DNA from: Thermococcus sp.
GTDB taxonomy: Archaea; Methanobacteriota_B; Thermococci; Thermococcales; Thermococcaceae
NCBI RefSeq assembly: GCF_027063845.1
Contig: NZ_JAMOQU010000101.1
Span: 1-64,000 of the forward strand
Direction: 5' to 3'
DNA: 64,000 nt
Shown in pieces: positions 34,805 through 42,379 of the stretch (positions are counted from its first letter, which is position 1; each line of letters starts with the position of its first letter). Below the pieces are notes generated by a model. The model was not told where the DNA came from and searched no databases. It saw nothing but the letters and a program-made list of their open reading frames with translations. A program made the position numbers and the translations under genes.

Positions 34805-35236
34805 TCAGCTGGTTATCTCCTGGCCCTGATAGGTGACCTTAACCGAGCTAAGTTCCTCAACTGAGACACTAATGCCTGTAATTTCAACGTAGAGATTTCC
34901 ACTGGTATCCTGCTGTATCTGATCATTTCCAGACCAAAGAACGGTGGTACCATCTGAACCAATGAGCTGAACATAAACAGTGTCGCCTACCTGGACATTG
35001 ACATTCGGATCATTGTCAACAATATACACTTTAACGCCAGTAACAGTAGAACCATCGTTGCTGAGATAGAAGTTAACAGCGGCGGTTATGTCATACTGGC
35101 TCGGATATGACTCTTGACCCTGGCCAAGGGGCTGGAGCTTGACGCTAATCTGCGGGACAGCCAAAGCCGCACCGACGACGGTAAGCACAAGGGCAAAAAC
35201 AAGCGGGAGCAACCTCTTCCTGGCGTTCCTCCTCAT
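34805..35236 (-). CDS. Secreted beta-rich protein, possible TasA/AbpA-like fibre subunit
   Basis: A 143-residue protein with a Sec signal peptide (RRNARKRLLPLVFALVLTVV then GAALA, likely cut near residue 26-27). The mature part is neutral, rich in Val, Thr, Asn, Gln and Ser, and alternates as beta strands (ITAAVNFYLSNDGSTVTGVKVYI). No cysteine and no type IV pilin motif. Codon third positions are more A/T-rich than in neighbours. Upstream of a signal peptidase on the same strand, it fits the pattern of donor-strand fibre subunits such as bacterial TasA or archaeal AbpA; this is an inference. ATG 35236 has GGAGGTGGC upstream. Confidence 0.7.
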   Translation of the reverse strand: MRRNARKRLLPLVFALVLTVVGAALAVPQISVKLQPLGQGQESYPSQYDITAAVNFYLSNDGSTVTGVKVYIVDNDPNVNVQVGDTVYVQLIGSDGTTVLWSGNDQIQQDTSGNLYVEITGISVSVEELSSVKVTYQGQEITS

Positions 35237-35388
35237 TCAAGCCACCTCCGTTTGAGCTTCTCTTCTCACTTGGAGGCTGTGGTATAAATAGTTTTCTAAA
35301 ATGAACCCTAATGGTTCGATTTCTGCATTAGATTGAACACAATTAAAACCAGCAGTTTTTGAAAAATCTCCAACAAGAAAACCCCAAT
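35237..35388. promoter_or_regulatory. AT-rich upstream region of the secreted-protein gene
   Basis: This 152-bp gap is markedly AT-rich. On the minus strand a TATA-like TTTATACC sits near 35287-35280, with a GAGAAGAGAAGC purine stretch and the GGAGGTGGC ribosome site downstream. Nothing else recognisable is present. Confidence 0.35.
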
Positions 35389-36669
35389 CTAATCCTCCAC
35401 AGGAACGCCCCTTAGGTAAGTGGAGCCGGCCCAAGTGACCTTGACCTCAATGAACTCCCCGGCACTGCCCGAGTCGAGGATTACCTCCTTGTAGTTGAAG
35501 GTTCTTCCTTCGACTCCACCTTTCTTGCCCGGCCCGTGGACGAGAACCTCCACGGTTCTTCCGATGTAGGCCCTGTTCATCTCGTAGGCTATCTGGAGCC
35601 TCAGGCGGTGCAAAAGCCTCGAGCGCTCCTTGACGAGCCAGCCCGGCAACTGCTTCCACCTTGCCGCTATCGTTCCCGGCCTTGCCGAGTAGCGGGAGAC
35701 GTTAATCTTGTCGGGCCTAACTCTTTTCACAAGCTCGACCGTGTTCATGAATGCCTCATCAGTCTCCCCCGGGAAGCCAACGATGATGTCGGTGTTGAGG
35801 TTCAAGTCCGGAATCTCCTTCCTGAAGGCACGAACTATCTCCTCGAACTCCTCAGCGGTGTAGGTTCTCCCCATCCTCCTGAGAACCTCGTTGTCACCGC
35901 TCTGGACGGGCAGGTGAAGAAAGCGGTAAACCTTCTCGTCCCGATAGGCGTCAATCAGCTCGTCGAGGAACTTGAGGACGTGGTTGGGATTCATCATGCC
36001 GACCCTAACTCTAAACTCCCCCTCTATGGAGGTTATCTCGTCAAGGAGCTTGGCTAAGTTCGTCCCAATGTCGAAGCCGTAGCAACCGGTGTCCTCGCTC
36101 GACAGGATAATTTCCCTGTAGCCCCTCGCTATGGCTTCCTTCACCCATTTTACGACGAGTTCGGGTTTGTAGCTCTTCAAAACGCCCCTCGCGAAGCGCG
36201 TCGCGCAGTAAGTGCAGGCGTTCAGACAGCCTTCGCTTATCGGGACGACAAAGGAAACGCCGGGCTTCCACAACCGGGGAAGTTCGAGCTTGTCAGGGTT
36301 CCTCTCGCGCCAGCCTTCCACACTGACGAGCTTTCCACCGCGCTCCGCCGTTTCAATCGCCTCGGCGATTCTGTCTATGCTCTTAACGCCTAAAATCCCC
36401 GAGACGCGCGGGTCTATTGCACCGGGGTTAACGTGGACGAGACATCCAGTAACAATTACTTTCTTTCCAGAATCGAGGAGCTCCCTAATCCTCTTCGCCA
36501 TCTTGAGCTCGGTCGGGTCTTTAACCGCACAGGTGTTGACGACGACGTAATCAGCCTGCTCCGGAGTCTCGACTAACTCGTGGCCCGCTTTCAGAAGAAG
36601 GGCCTCCATTATTTCGCCGTCTGCCTTGTTCCTTGAGCAACCGTAGCTCTCGACGTGAACTTTAACCAT
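35389..36669 (-). CDS. tRNA-t6A37 methylthiotransferase (MtaB/CDKAL1-type)
   Basis: A 426-residue radical-SAM enzyme that adds a methylthio group to t6A at tRNA position 37. Three domains are seen in order: the N-terminal MTTase domain with cysteines in SYGCSRNKAD, NTCAVKD and TGCLVHV (binding an auxiliary cluster), the radical-SAM motif EGCLNACTYCATRFARG (C-x3-C-x2-C, about residue 149), and a C-terminal TRAM domain (about 360-425). Archaeal and eukaryotic e-MtaB family. ATG 36669 lacks a strong ribosome site; a TATA-like run lies at about 36702-36713. Confidence 0.94.
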   Translation of the reverse strand: MVKVHVESYGCSRNKADGEIMEALLLKAGHELVETPEQADYVVVNTCAVKDPTELKMAKRIRELLDSGKKVIVTGCLVHVNPGAIDPRVSGILGVKSIDRIAEAIETAERGGKLVSVEGWRERNPDKLELPRLWKPGVSFVVPISEGCLNACTYCATRFARGVLKSYKPELVVKWVKEAIARGYREIILSSEDTGCYGFDIGTNLAKLLDEITSIEGEFRVRVGMMNPNHVLKFLDELIDAYRDEKVYRFLHLPVQSGDNEVLRRMGRTYTAEEFEEIVRAFRKEIPDLNLNTDIIVGFPGETDEAFMNTVELVKRVRPDKINVSRYSARPGTIAARWKQLPGWLVKERSRLLHRLRLQIAYEMNRAYIGRTVEVLVHGPGKKGGVEGRTFNYKEVILDSGSAGEFIEVKVTWAGSTYLRGVPVED

Positions 36670-36744
36670 CGGTGGGCGCTCCAGGGAGGGCCTTAAAAAA
36701 TATATGGTTCAGAACTGGGAATAAGATTAGGAAAGGGAAAAGAA

Positions 36745-36975
36745 TCACTCGATGACCGAGGCGAAGGCGAACTTCCTCTTGACGGAGTTAATCACAATCT
36801 CAACCTCGTCTCCGACCTGGGTGTTCGGGACGAATATCACGAAGCCCTGAATCTTGGCGATTCCATCGCCGCCCTTACCAAGGCTCTCAATCTTGACGGT
36901 GTAGCGCTCTCCAACCTTAACAGGGGCCTCGTTTCCGTAGTCCCTTCCATATCCACCAAACCTGTCTCCGTACAT
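36745..36975 (-). CDS. TRAM-domain RNA-binding protein
   Basis: A 76-residue protein that is almost entirely one TRAM domain. Seen: a Gly/Tyr/Arg-rich tail [16 protein letters not shown], then [39 protein letters not shown] and the last strand. Small archaeal TRAM proteins act as RNA chaperones, with a role like bacterial cold-shock proteins. ATG 36975 is preferred; a GTG at 36984 would add three residues. It lies 75 bp upstream of the methylthiotransferase gene on the same strand. Confidence 0.9.
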   Translation of the reverse strand: MYGDRFGGYGRDYGNEAPVKVGERYTVKIESLGKGGDGIAKIQGFVIFVPNTQVGDEVEIVINSVKRKFAFASVIE

Positions 36976-37129
36976 ACACAACACAACCTACACATTTCTG
37001 GAACCTTCCCGAAAGACTCCGAGAAGAGTCCCGTTGGGAAGTAGGTTCGAGGGTATATAAAGGTTTGCATCGTTCATTCGCTTAACAAAAAATCTCAAAG
37101 AATAACCTTACCAGTCCATTCCAACACCA

Positions 37130-38193
37130 TTAGTTCATCACGGCCAGTATCTTAACGTGCCCCTCCCTGTTCTTCGCAAGCTCCTCAAAGCCCCTCTCGA
37201 TTATCTCCTCAAGCCCAACTCTTGAGGTTATCATGGGCCCAACGTCAACCCTCCCGGATGCAATGAGGGAAATTCCCCTGCAGAAGTCATCCGCGCTGTG
37301 GGAAACCGAGCCCACTATACTCTTCTCCCCAACGACGAGGCCTTTTGCGTTGAAGGACGTCAGGCACTTGAAAACCCCCAGGATAACGGCCCTCCCGCCT
37401 TTCCTTATGCTCTCGACGGCCGTCTTGAAAGTTTCGTTGAGCCCAACGCACTCGAAGCTGACGTCGGCTCCGAGTTCAGTTTCGCCCACTATCTCATCAA
37501 CGACTTCCTCCGTGCTCCTGCCGCTCGGGTCGATTGCAATATCAGCACCAAGCTCGAGGGCCTTTTCCGTCTCACCTTTGAGGGCTCCACGACGATTACC
37601 TTTCCCGCCCCGGAGGCCCTCGCAACGAGGAGCACGCTGAGGCCTATCGGACCCGCTCCTATTATCACCACGCTGTCCCCCGGTAACAGGCCGGCCTTTT
37701 TGACCGCCCTCAGCCCGACTGAGAGAGGCTCGACCAACGCGGCCTCCTCGAACGAAACGCTTTCGGGGATTTTGTAGGCCTGATATGGTCTGACCAGGGC
37801 GTACTCGGCAAAACCCCCGTCCTCGCTGAGGCCCGTAACTCCAAAGTTCACGCAGAGGTTCTCCATTCCCCTCCTGCAGAAGTAGCACTCACCGCAGTGG
37901 ATTACCGGAAAGATAGCAACTCTGTCCCCGACTTCAAAGCCCTTAACGCCTTCACCAATCTCAACGACTTCCCCAGCGAACTCGTGCCCTATCGTTACTG
38001 GAGCGGTTCTGCCGGTGAGAGGGTGGGGCCCCTCTGTGGGTATGAAAATCGGTCCGTTGAGGTACTCGTTCAGGTCGGTTCCGCATATTCCACAGGCCTT
38101 CACTTTGATTTTGATGAAACCCGGCTTAAGCTGGGGCTCGGGGATGTCCTCAAGCCTCAGGTCCCTCCTTCCGTGCCATCTGACCGCGAGCAT
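37130..38193 (-). pseudogene. Zinc-dependent alcohol/polyol dehydrogenase, frameshifted
   Basis: Two open frames together give one medium-chain dehydrogenase. The first (38193 down to about 37568) has the catalytic zinc motif ACGICGTDLNEY, GHEFAGEVVEIGEG, the structural zinc loop CGECYFCRRGMENLC and the NAD motif GAGPIGLSVLLVA. After VVEPSKVRR the frame breaks at CGGAAAAGG (37569-37561, minus strand); one extra G would restore KALELGADIAID and run to the stop at 37130. The restored length is 354 residues, normal for butanediol/threonine-dehydrogenase-like enzymes. It may be a true mutation or a sequencing error. ATG 38193 has GAGGTG upstream. Confidence 0.85.
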
Positions 38194-38244
38194 TTCATGC
38201 ACCTCAGGTGCGTGACAAGGGATGCATTGACTTAATTCCTTTTC

Positions 38245-38261
38245 TCCAACGCTTCGTTGGA
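38245..38261. repeat. Perfect 7-bp inverted repeat in divergent promoter region
   Basis: TCCAACG (38245-38251), loop CTT, then CGTTGGA (38255-38261). It lies between the divergent dehydrogenase and ferredoxin genes, just upstream of the ACACCTTTGGTT element, so an operator is more likely than a terminator. No protein is known to me for it. Confidence 0.45.
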
Positions 38262-38303
38262 CACCTTTGGTTCAGTAAAAGCGGTTCAAAAAACGCTTTT
38301 TAA
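38261..38303 (+). promoter_or_regulatory. Promoter of the ferredoxin-GltD-HycB-frhAGB operon
   Basis: Contains ACACCTTTGGTT (38261-38272) and, 33 bp from its start, the BRE/TATA AAAACGCTTTTTAA (38290-38303). The 17 bases GTTCAAAAAACGCTTTT (38284-38300) recur exactly before frhA (40456-40472). The first element recurs before fdhA with the same 33-bp distance to the TATA region. Confidence 0.5.
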
Positions 38304-38351
38304 CCCCGATAATGGAAATTTCAGTGTACAGAAAACGAATCCAACAAAAAT

Positions 38352-38780
38352 ATGGGCATAAAAGCACTGAAAAGTTCAATATGGGCCAGAGAGGGGATAA
38401 ACGTGCTGAAGGTTGAGAAGTGCATAGGATGTGGGCTCTGTGCCGAAGCATGCCCCTTCAATGCAATAACAATCGTAAACGACAGCACTCGCAGGATAAC
38501 CTTTGAGCCCGAGAGGTGCGGTAGCTGTGGGTTTGAGTGCAACGAAGCGTGCCCCCTGGGGGCCATAAGGGGCATTCCAGATGGGGTGACGCTCACCTTT
38601 GAGTTCGCCCGCTGTCGGGCCTGCGGCAGGAAACTTCCGTACACCGTCAAAGAGGCCGGATACATGGCCTCAAAGCTCAGGGAAGCCGGTGAGGATGATA
38701 CGCTCGTCTACCTTTGCGATGATTGCAAGAGGAAGCGGATATTTGACGTGGCCCGAAGTTATGAAGCCTACGTGAGGTGA
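38352..38780 (+). CDS. 2x[4Fe-4S] ferredoxin-like protein with C-terminal CxxC pairs
   Basis: A 142-residue electron carrier. Seen: two cluster motifs, CIGCGLCAEACPFNAI (about 25-40) and CGSCGFECNEACPLGAI (about 57-73), then CRACGRKLP and YLCDDCKRKR, two C-x2-C pairs that could bind zinc or a further cluster. ATG 38352 is annotated; GTG 38403, after GAGAGGGGAT, would give a protein starting right before the first cluster motif and may be the true start. First gene of the frh operon; the next gene starts over its stop. It may serve as the missing Fe-S domain of the GltD-like partner. Confidence 0.85.
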   Translation: MGIKALKSSIWAREGINVLKVEKCIGCGLCAEACPFNAITIVNDSTRRITFEPERCGSCGFECNEACPLGAIRGIPDGVTLTFEFARCRACGRKLPYTVKEAGYMASKLREAGEDDTLVYLCDDCKRKRIFDVARSYEAYVR

Positions 38781-38785
38781 TGAAG

Positions 38786-39847
38786 ATGAAAGGTATGAAC
38801 TTCGCCTTCCTGTGCCGGGAGAAACCCGAGCCTACTGGAAAGAATGTCGCAATAATCGGTGCCGGACCGGCCGGCCTCGCCGCGGCTGGCTACCTCGTCT
38901 GCCAGGGGCACGAGGTTCACGTCTACGACAAGCTCCCAGAGCCAGGGGGGCTGATGCTCTTCGGCATTCCAGAGTTCAGGATTCCGATTTACAGGGTAAG
39001 GGACGGCTGTGAGAGGCTGGAAAACGCCTTCGGGGTAAAGTTCTTCCCGAGGACAAAGGTGTGCTTCGGCAATCCACACGAGAACGGCGACGACTTCGTG
39101 GAGAGGAGGATAGAGTTCGAGGACATTGTGAAGAACTACGACGCGGTTCTGATAGCGACGGGAACGTGGAACGCCTACGTGCCAACCATACCGGGTTCCG
39201 ACCTCGAGGGGGTCTTCCCAGCCCTCGAATACCTGTTCAAAATCAAGAGCGCCAAGCTCGGGCACATGGACTGGGACAAGGTGCCCCCCGTGGAGGGAAA
39301 GAGAGTCATCGTCATAGGGGCGGGACACACGGCCGTTGACGCTGCCCTGGAGAGCGTCAACCTTGGGGCCGAGAAGGTCTACCTCAGCTACCGCAGGACC
39401 ATTCGCGAGGCCCCAGCTGGAGCCTACGAGATAAACCTCCTCCAGCAGAGAGGCGTGAAGTGGCTCGAGAGGACGATGCCCGTGAGGATAATCGGCGAGA
39501 ACGGGAAGGTCAGGGCCATAGAGCTCGTCAAGACGAAGCTGAGCGAGCCCGACGAGACGGGAAGGAGAAGGCCAATACCCATCGAGGGCTCGAACTTCCA
39601 GATTGAGGTTGACTACGTGGTCTGTGCAGTTGGCCAGATGCCAACTCCTCCCTTTGCCAAGGACACGGGGATAGCCCTCGATAGGAAGGGGAGGATAGTC
39701 GTTGACAGCAGGCACATGACGAGCAGGGAAGGCGTCTTCGCGGCCGGCGATGTTGTGCTCGGGCCCTCGAAGGTTGGAAGGGCCGTGAAGGACGGCCTGT
39801 ACGCGGCCGAGAGCCTCCACTACTGGCTTATGGAGGTGAGAGAATGA
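38786..39847 (+). CDS. GltD/NfnB-like FAD-NAD(P) oxidoreductase
   Basis: A 353-residue flavoprotein related to the small subunit of glutamate synthase. Seen: the FAD motif VAIIGAGPAGLAAAGYL (about 22-38), PGGLMLFGIPEFRIP (about 53-67), a second nucleotide motif VIVIGAGHTAVDAALESV (about 174-191) for NAD(P)H, and the terminal GVFAAGDVVLGPSKVGRAVK. The N-terminal helical Fe-S domain of GltD is missing. ATG 38786 follows GAGGTGA. The product likely moves electrons between NAD(P)H and the Fe-S proteins of the hydrogenase operon; no glutamate synthase large subunit is near. Confidence 0.88.
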   Translation: MKGMNFAFLCREKPEPTGKNVAIIGAGPAGLAAAGYLVCQGHEVHVYDKLPEPGGLMLFGIPEFRIPIYRVRDGCERLENAFGVKFFPRTKVCFGNPHENGDDFVERRIEFEDIVKNYDAVLIATGTWNAYVPTIPGSDLEGVFPALEYLFKIKSAKLGHMDWDKVPPVEGKRVIVIGAGHTAVDAALESVNLGAEKVYLSYRRTIREAPAGAYEINLLQQRGVKWLERTMPVRIIGENGKVRAIELVKTKLSEPDETGRRRPIPIEGSNFQIEVDYVVCAVGQMPTPPFAKDTGIALDRKGRIVVDSRHMTSREGVFAAGDVVLGPSKVGRAVKDGLYAAESLHYWLMEVRE

Positions 39848-40347
39848 GGAGGATTCTCCACGTGGATTACAGCCTCTGCATCGGTTGTGAAACCTGTGAG
39901 GGAGTGTGCGAGTTCATCCATCACGGAAAGCCCAACATAAGGGTCTACTACACGGTAACGGGCATTCCGATTCCAATAACCTGCAGACATTGCGAAAAGG
40001 CCCCCTGTATGGACGTCTGTCCCTCTGGAGCGATATTCAAGGACTACGACGGGGCGGTTATAATAGACCCGGACAAGTGCATAGGCTGTATGATGTGCCT
40101 GGCCGTCTGCCCCTTTGGCGTCCCAACCTTTGACGTGAAGCTCAAGGTCATGACCAAGTGCGACATGTGCGCCGACAGGAGAAAGCTCGGAATGGCCCCC
40201 GCGTGCAGTGAGATGTGTCCTGCCGAGGCAATATTCTTTGGAAAGCCCGAGGAAATCGAGGACGAAATAAGGCGCAGGACGGCCGAAAAGATAGCGAGGG
40301 AGAGGATGTCAACAATACCGCTCGAGGGGGTTGGGAGGCTACCCTGA
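39844..40347 (+). CDS. HycB/HydN-type 4x[4Fe-4S] protein
   Basis: A 167-residue polyferredoxin. Four cysteine groups are visible: CIGCETCEGVCEF, CRHCEKAPCMDVCP, CIGCMMCLAVCPFG and CDMCADRRKLGMAPACSEMCP, enough for four [4Fe-4S] clusters, as in electron-transfer subunits of formate dehydrogenase and related enzymes. It overlaps the GltD-like gene by 4 nt (ATGA). A T-rich tract and a 173-bp gap separate it from frhA. A close relative sits next to fdhA at 45609. Together with its two upstream neighbours it could form an NAD(P)H module. Confidence 0.9.
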   Translation: MRRILHVDYSLCIGCETCEGVCEFIHHGKPNIRVYYTVTGIPIPITCRHCEKAPCMDVCPSGAIFKDYDGAVIIDPDKCIGCMMCLAVCPFGVPTFDVKLKVMTKCDMCADRRKLGMAPACSEMCPAEAIFFGKPEEIEDEIRRRTAEKIARERMSTIPLEGVGRLP

Positions 40348-40364
40348 AAGCCTTTAGATAACCA

Positions 40365-40376
40365 TTTCTCTTTTTT
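40365..40376 (+). terminator. T-rich tract, putative terminator
   Basis: TTTCTCTTTTTT lies 18 bases after the HycB-type gene stop. Archaeal RNA polymerase stops at such oligo-T runs. It would separate the three electron-carrier genes from frhAGB, which has its own promoter downstream. Confidence 0.4.
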
Positions 40377-40392
40377 AATGCATTAACGTTGG

Positions 40393-40408
40393 TGAATCCA
40401 GTGATTCA
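40393..40408. repeat. Inverted repeat upstream of frhA
   Basis: TGAATC, four bases, GATTCA: a perfect 6-bp inverted repeat about 70 bp upstream of the frhA TATA box. Possible operator; short enough to occur by chance. Confidence 0.3.
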
Positions 40409-40446
40409 TAGCCTAAACTCTCCCCGTCTTGAAAAATTAGAGTTCT

Positions 40447-40476
40447 AAACCTTTAGTTCAAAAAACGCTTTTATCG
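40447..40476 (+). promoter_or_regulatory. Promoter of frhAGB
   Basis: AAACCTTTAGTT (40447-40458) joins directly to AAAACGCTTTTATC (BRE/TATA, about 40462-40475). The 17-mer GTTCAAAAAACGCTTTT (40456-40472) is identical to that at 38284-38300. Transcription should start near 40497, which leaves a roughly 24-nt leader with GGAGGTGA before the TTG start of frhA. Confidence 0.5.
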
Positions 40477-40520
40477 TGCGTTTTGAATCTAAAAATGAGG
40501 CGAAAGTGGAGGTGAAAACT

Positions 40521-41693
40521 TTGGGCGAGGTAACCTTTGACAAAGTGTGCAGGATTGCGGGTGAGGCCAAGCTCATCCTGTACGAGGAAGACGAAGTTGT
40601 TCAGGATGCCCTCTTCATAGCGACCGCCCCCGTTAGGGGCTTCGAGAAGATGGTCGTCGGAAAGAACCCCCTCTTTGCGGTCGAGGCCGTCATGAGGATA
40701 TGCGGCCTCTGCCACGCCTCCCACGGCATAGCGGCGAGTGAAGCCATAGAGCACGCCATAGGGGTCACTCCCCCGAGGAACGGCAGGCTCATGCGGGAAG
40801 CCCTCGGCCTGATAAACAGGGCCCAGAGCCACGCTCTGCTCTTCCTCATGGTCGCGGGCGACCTGATTAAGGAGGAAAAGAGGAACGACGTGCTCTTCAA
40901 GCTCATGGACTTCCACGCAAAAATAAGCGACTACCTGCTCAAGCTCGGTGGTGCTGCTACCCACCCACCGAACCTGACTATAGGGGGAATGCTCTCAGTC
41001 CCGAAGTGGAGCGTCTTCAACAACCTGAAGGCGAGGTTCAAAGACCTCACTGCAAGCTGGGAGGCCACCGAGGAGCTTCTAATCGACGAGGACATCCAGA
41101 CCGAGATTGCGGATGAGCTTAGGGGGGCCAAAAGGCCCTTCAAATACCTCGCGAGCGGCTTCTTCTACGGGGACAGGTACAACATCGAGTGGGATAAGGT
41201 CTCAAGCGTTCCCTACTACGAATTCAGGAAGGAGGAGGCTGCGAGGGAATCAACGACGCTCGTCTCGTTCTACAACGGCGAGAAGGTCGAGACGGGACCG
41301 AGGGCGAGGATGATTACGTACCGCGAGTTCAGGGACGAATCCCTCTACGGTTTACACCTCGCGAGAATAGAGGACACGAGGCTGGCCATCCAGAGGCTCG
41401 GCGAAATCCTTGACGAGATTAGAATGGAGGAGCCCTTTAGGGCTGGGGACATAACTTTCAGGCCGGGGAAGGGTGTTGGCGTTTACGAAGCTCCAAGGGG
41501 AACGCTCATCCACTACGTCGAGCTCGGGGAGGAGGGAAGGGTTCTGAAGTCAAGGATAGTAGTTCCAACCATGTTCAACATCCCGGTCATGGAGGAGATG
41601 GCGAAGGGTCTGAGCGTTAAAGCCGCAGAGGCCGTTATGAGGCTCTACGACCCGTGTATACCCTGCACGACCCACGTCGTGAGGTTGAGGTGA
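40521..41693 (+). CDS. frhA: F420-reducing-type [NiFe] hydrogenase large subunit
   Basis: A 390-residue group 3 [NiFe] hydrogenase catalytic subunit. The nickel ligands are all present: RICGLCHASHG (Cys61, Cys64) and DPCIPCTTH (Cys379, Cys382, His385). Only five residues (VVRLR) follow the His, the peptide normally cut off by a maturation protease. The start is TTG 40521, five bases after a perfect GGAGGTGA; the GTG at 40476 lies upstream of the expected transcription start. Operon partners frhG and frhB follow. In T. onnurineus, homologous FrhAGB is reported to pass electrons from H2 to thioredoxin reductase; that is recalled knowledge. Confidence 0.93.
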   Translation: MGEVTFDKVCRIAGEAKLILYEEDEVVQDALFIATAPVRGFEKMVVGKNPLFAVEAVMRICGLCHASHGIAASEAIEHAIGVTPPRNGRLMREALGLINRAQSHALLFLMVAGDLIKEEKRNDVLFKLMDFHAKISDYLLKLGGAATHPPNLTIGGMLSVPKWSVFNNLKARFKDLTASWEATEELLIDEDIQTEIADELRGAKRPFKYLASGFFYGDRYNIEWDKVSSVPYYEFRKEEAARESTTLVSFYNGEKVETGPRARMITYREFRDESLYGLHLARIEDTRLAIQRLGEILDEIRMEEPFRAGDITFRPGKGVGVYEAPRGTLIHYVELGEEGRVLKSRIVVPTMFNIPVMEEMAKGLSVKAAEAVMRLYDPCIPCTTHVVRLR

Positions 41694-41698
41694 TGCTC

Positions 41699-42379
41699 AT
41701 GGAGAAGCTCAAGGTTCTCCACGTGGATTTTGCCGGGTGTGAGGGATGCAACGTCAGCATAATCAGAGCTTATCCCAAGCTGATGAACGAGATAGAGCTC
41801 GACATCTCCTACCTCCGCGACGGCCCTCCCAAGTACGACGAATACGACGTTGCCTTAATAACGGGCGGGGCCTGCATGAACGAACCGAGAATCCTCGAGG
41901 AGCTGAGGGAGATAAGGGAAAAGGCCAAGGTCATTGTCGCCTTCGGCTCTTGCGCGTCGCTCGGCGGAATACTGCGCTTCGCCCGAGGGGGCCAAGAGCC
42001 GAGGCCAGACCACAGGAACTTCCAGCCGATAAACAGCGTAATACCAGTTGACTACTCCATCCCAGGCTGTCCCCCAACGCCACAGATGCTCCAGTCGTTC
42101 TTCAAGTTCTTCATGGCGGGGAACGAGTCGAGGCTCAGGCTGTTCAAGGTGACCGCTGGCCTGAAGAAGCTGAGCGGATTCGACCTCATCGACGACATAG
42201 TTCTCACGGGCCTGTGCATAGGCTGTGGCGCCTGCGAGCTGTCCTGCCCGACCGGCGCGATAAGGCTCGTGGAGAAGAGGCCAACCATAATCCAGGAGAG
42301 GTGCATAAGGTGTGGAACCTGCTACATCCGCTGTCCGCGCGCGTCCCAGTTAATATGCCTTGGAGGTGAAAAGCCATGA
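41699..42379 (+). CDS. frhG: F420-reducing-type [NiFe] hydrogenase small subunit
   Basis: A 226-residue small subunit. The proximal [4Fe-4S] ligands are in FAGCEGCNVSI, AFGSCASLGG and PGCPPTP; a C-terminal ferredoxin domain adds CIGCGACELSCP and CIRCGTCYIRCP, two more clusters linking the active site to FrhB. ATG 41699 lies five bases after GAGGTGA; ATG 41693 is inside that site. It starts 5 nt after frhA and overlaps frhB by 4 nt. Cytoplasmic, as no signal peptide is present. Confidence 0.93.
   Translation: MEKLKVLHVDFAGCEGCNVSIIRAYPKLMNEIELDISYLRDGPPKYDEYDVALITGGACMNEPRILEELREIREKAKVIVAFGSCASLGGILRFARGGQEPRPDHRNFQPINSVIPVDYSIPGCPPTPQMLQSFFKFFMAGNESRLRLFKVTAGLKKLSGFDLIDDIVLTGLCIGCGACELSCPTGAIRLVEKRPTIIQERCIRCGTCYIRCPRASQLICLGGEKP

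Noticed and set aside
37130-37888. A 252-codon open frame as an independent gene
   Set aside because: Only its second half has dehydrogenase sequence; it is the downstream part of the frameshifted alcohol dehydrogenase.
38768-39820. A 350-codon open frame on the minus strand opposite the GltD-like gene
   Set aside because: The plus-strand product has clear FAD and NAD(P) motifs; the minus-strand translation has low-complexity composition with no recognisable fold.
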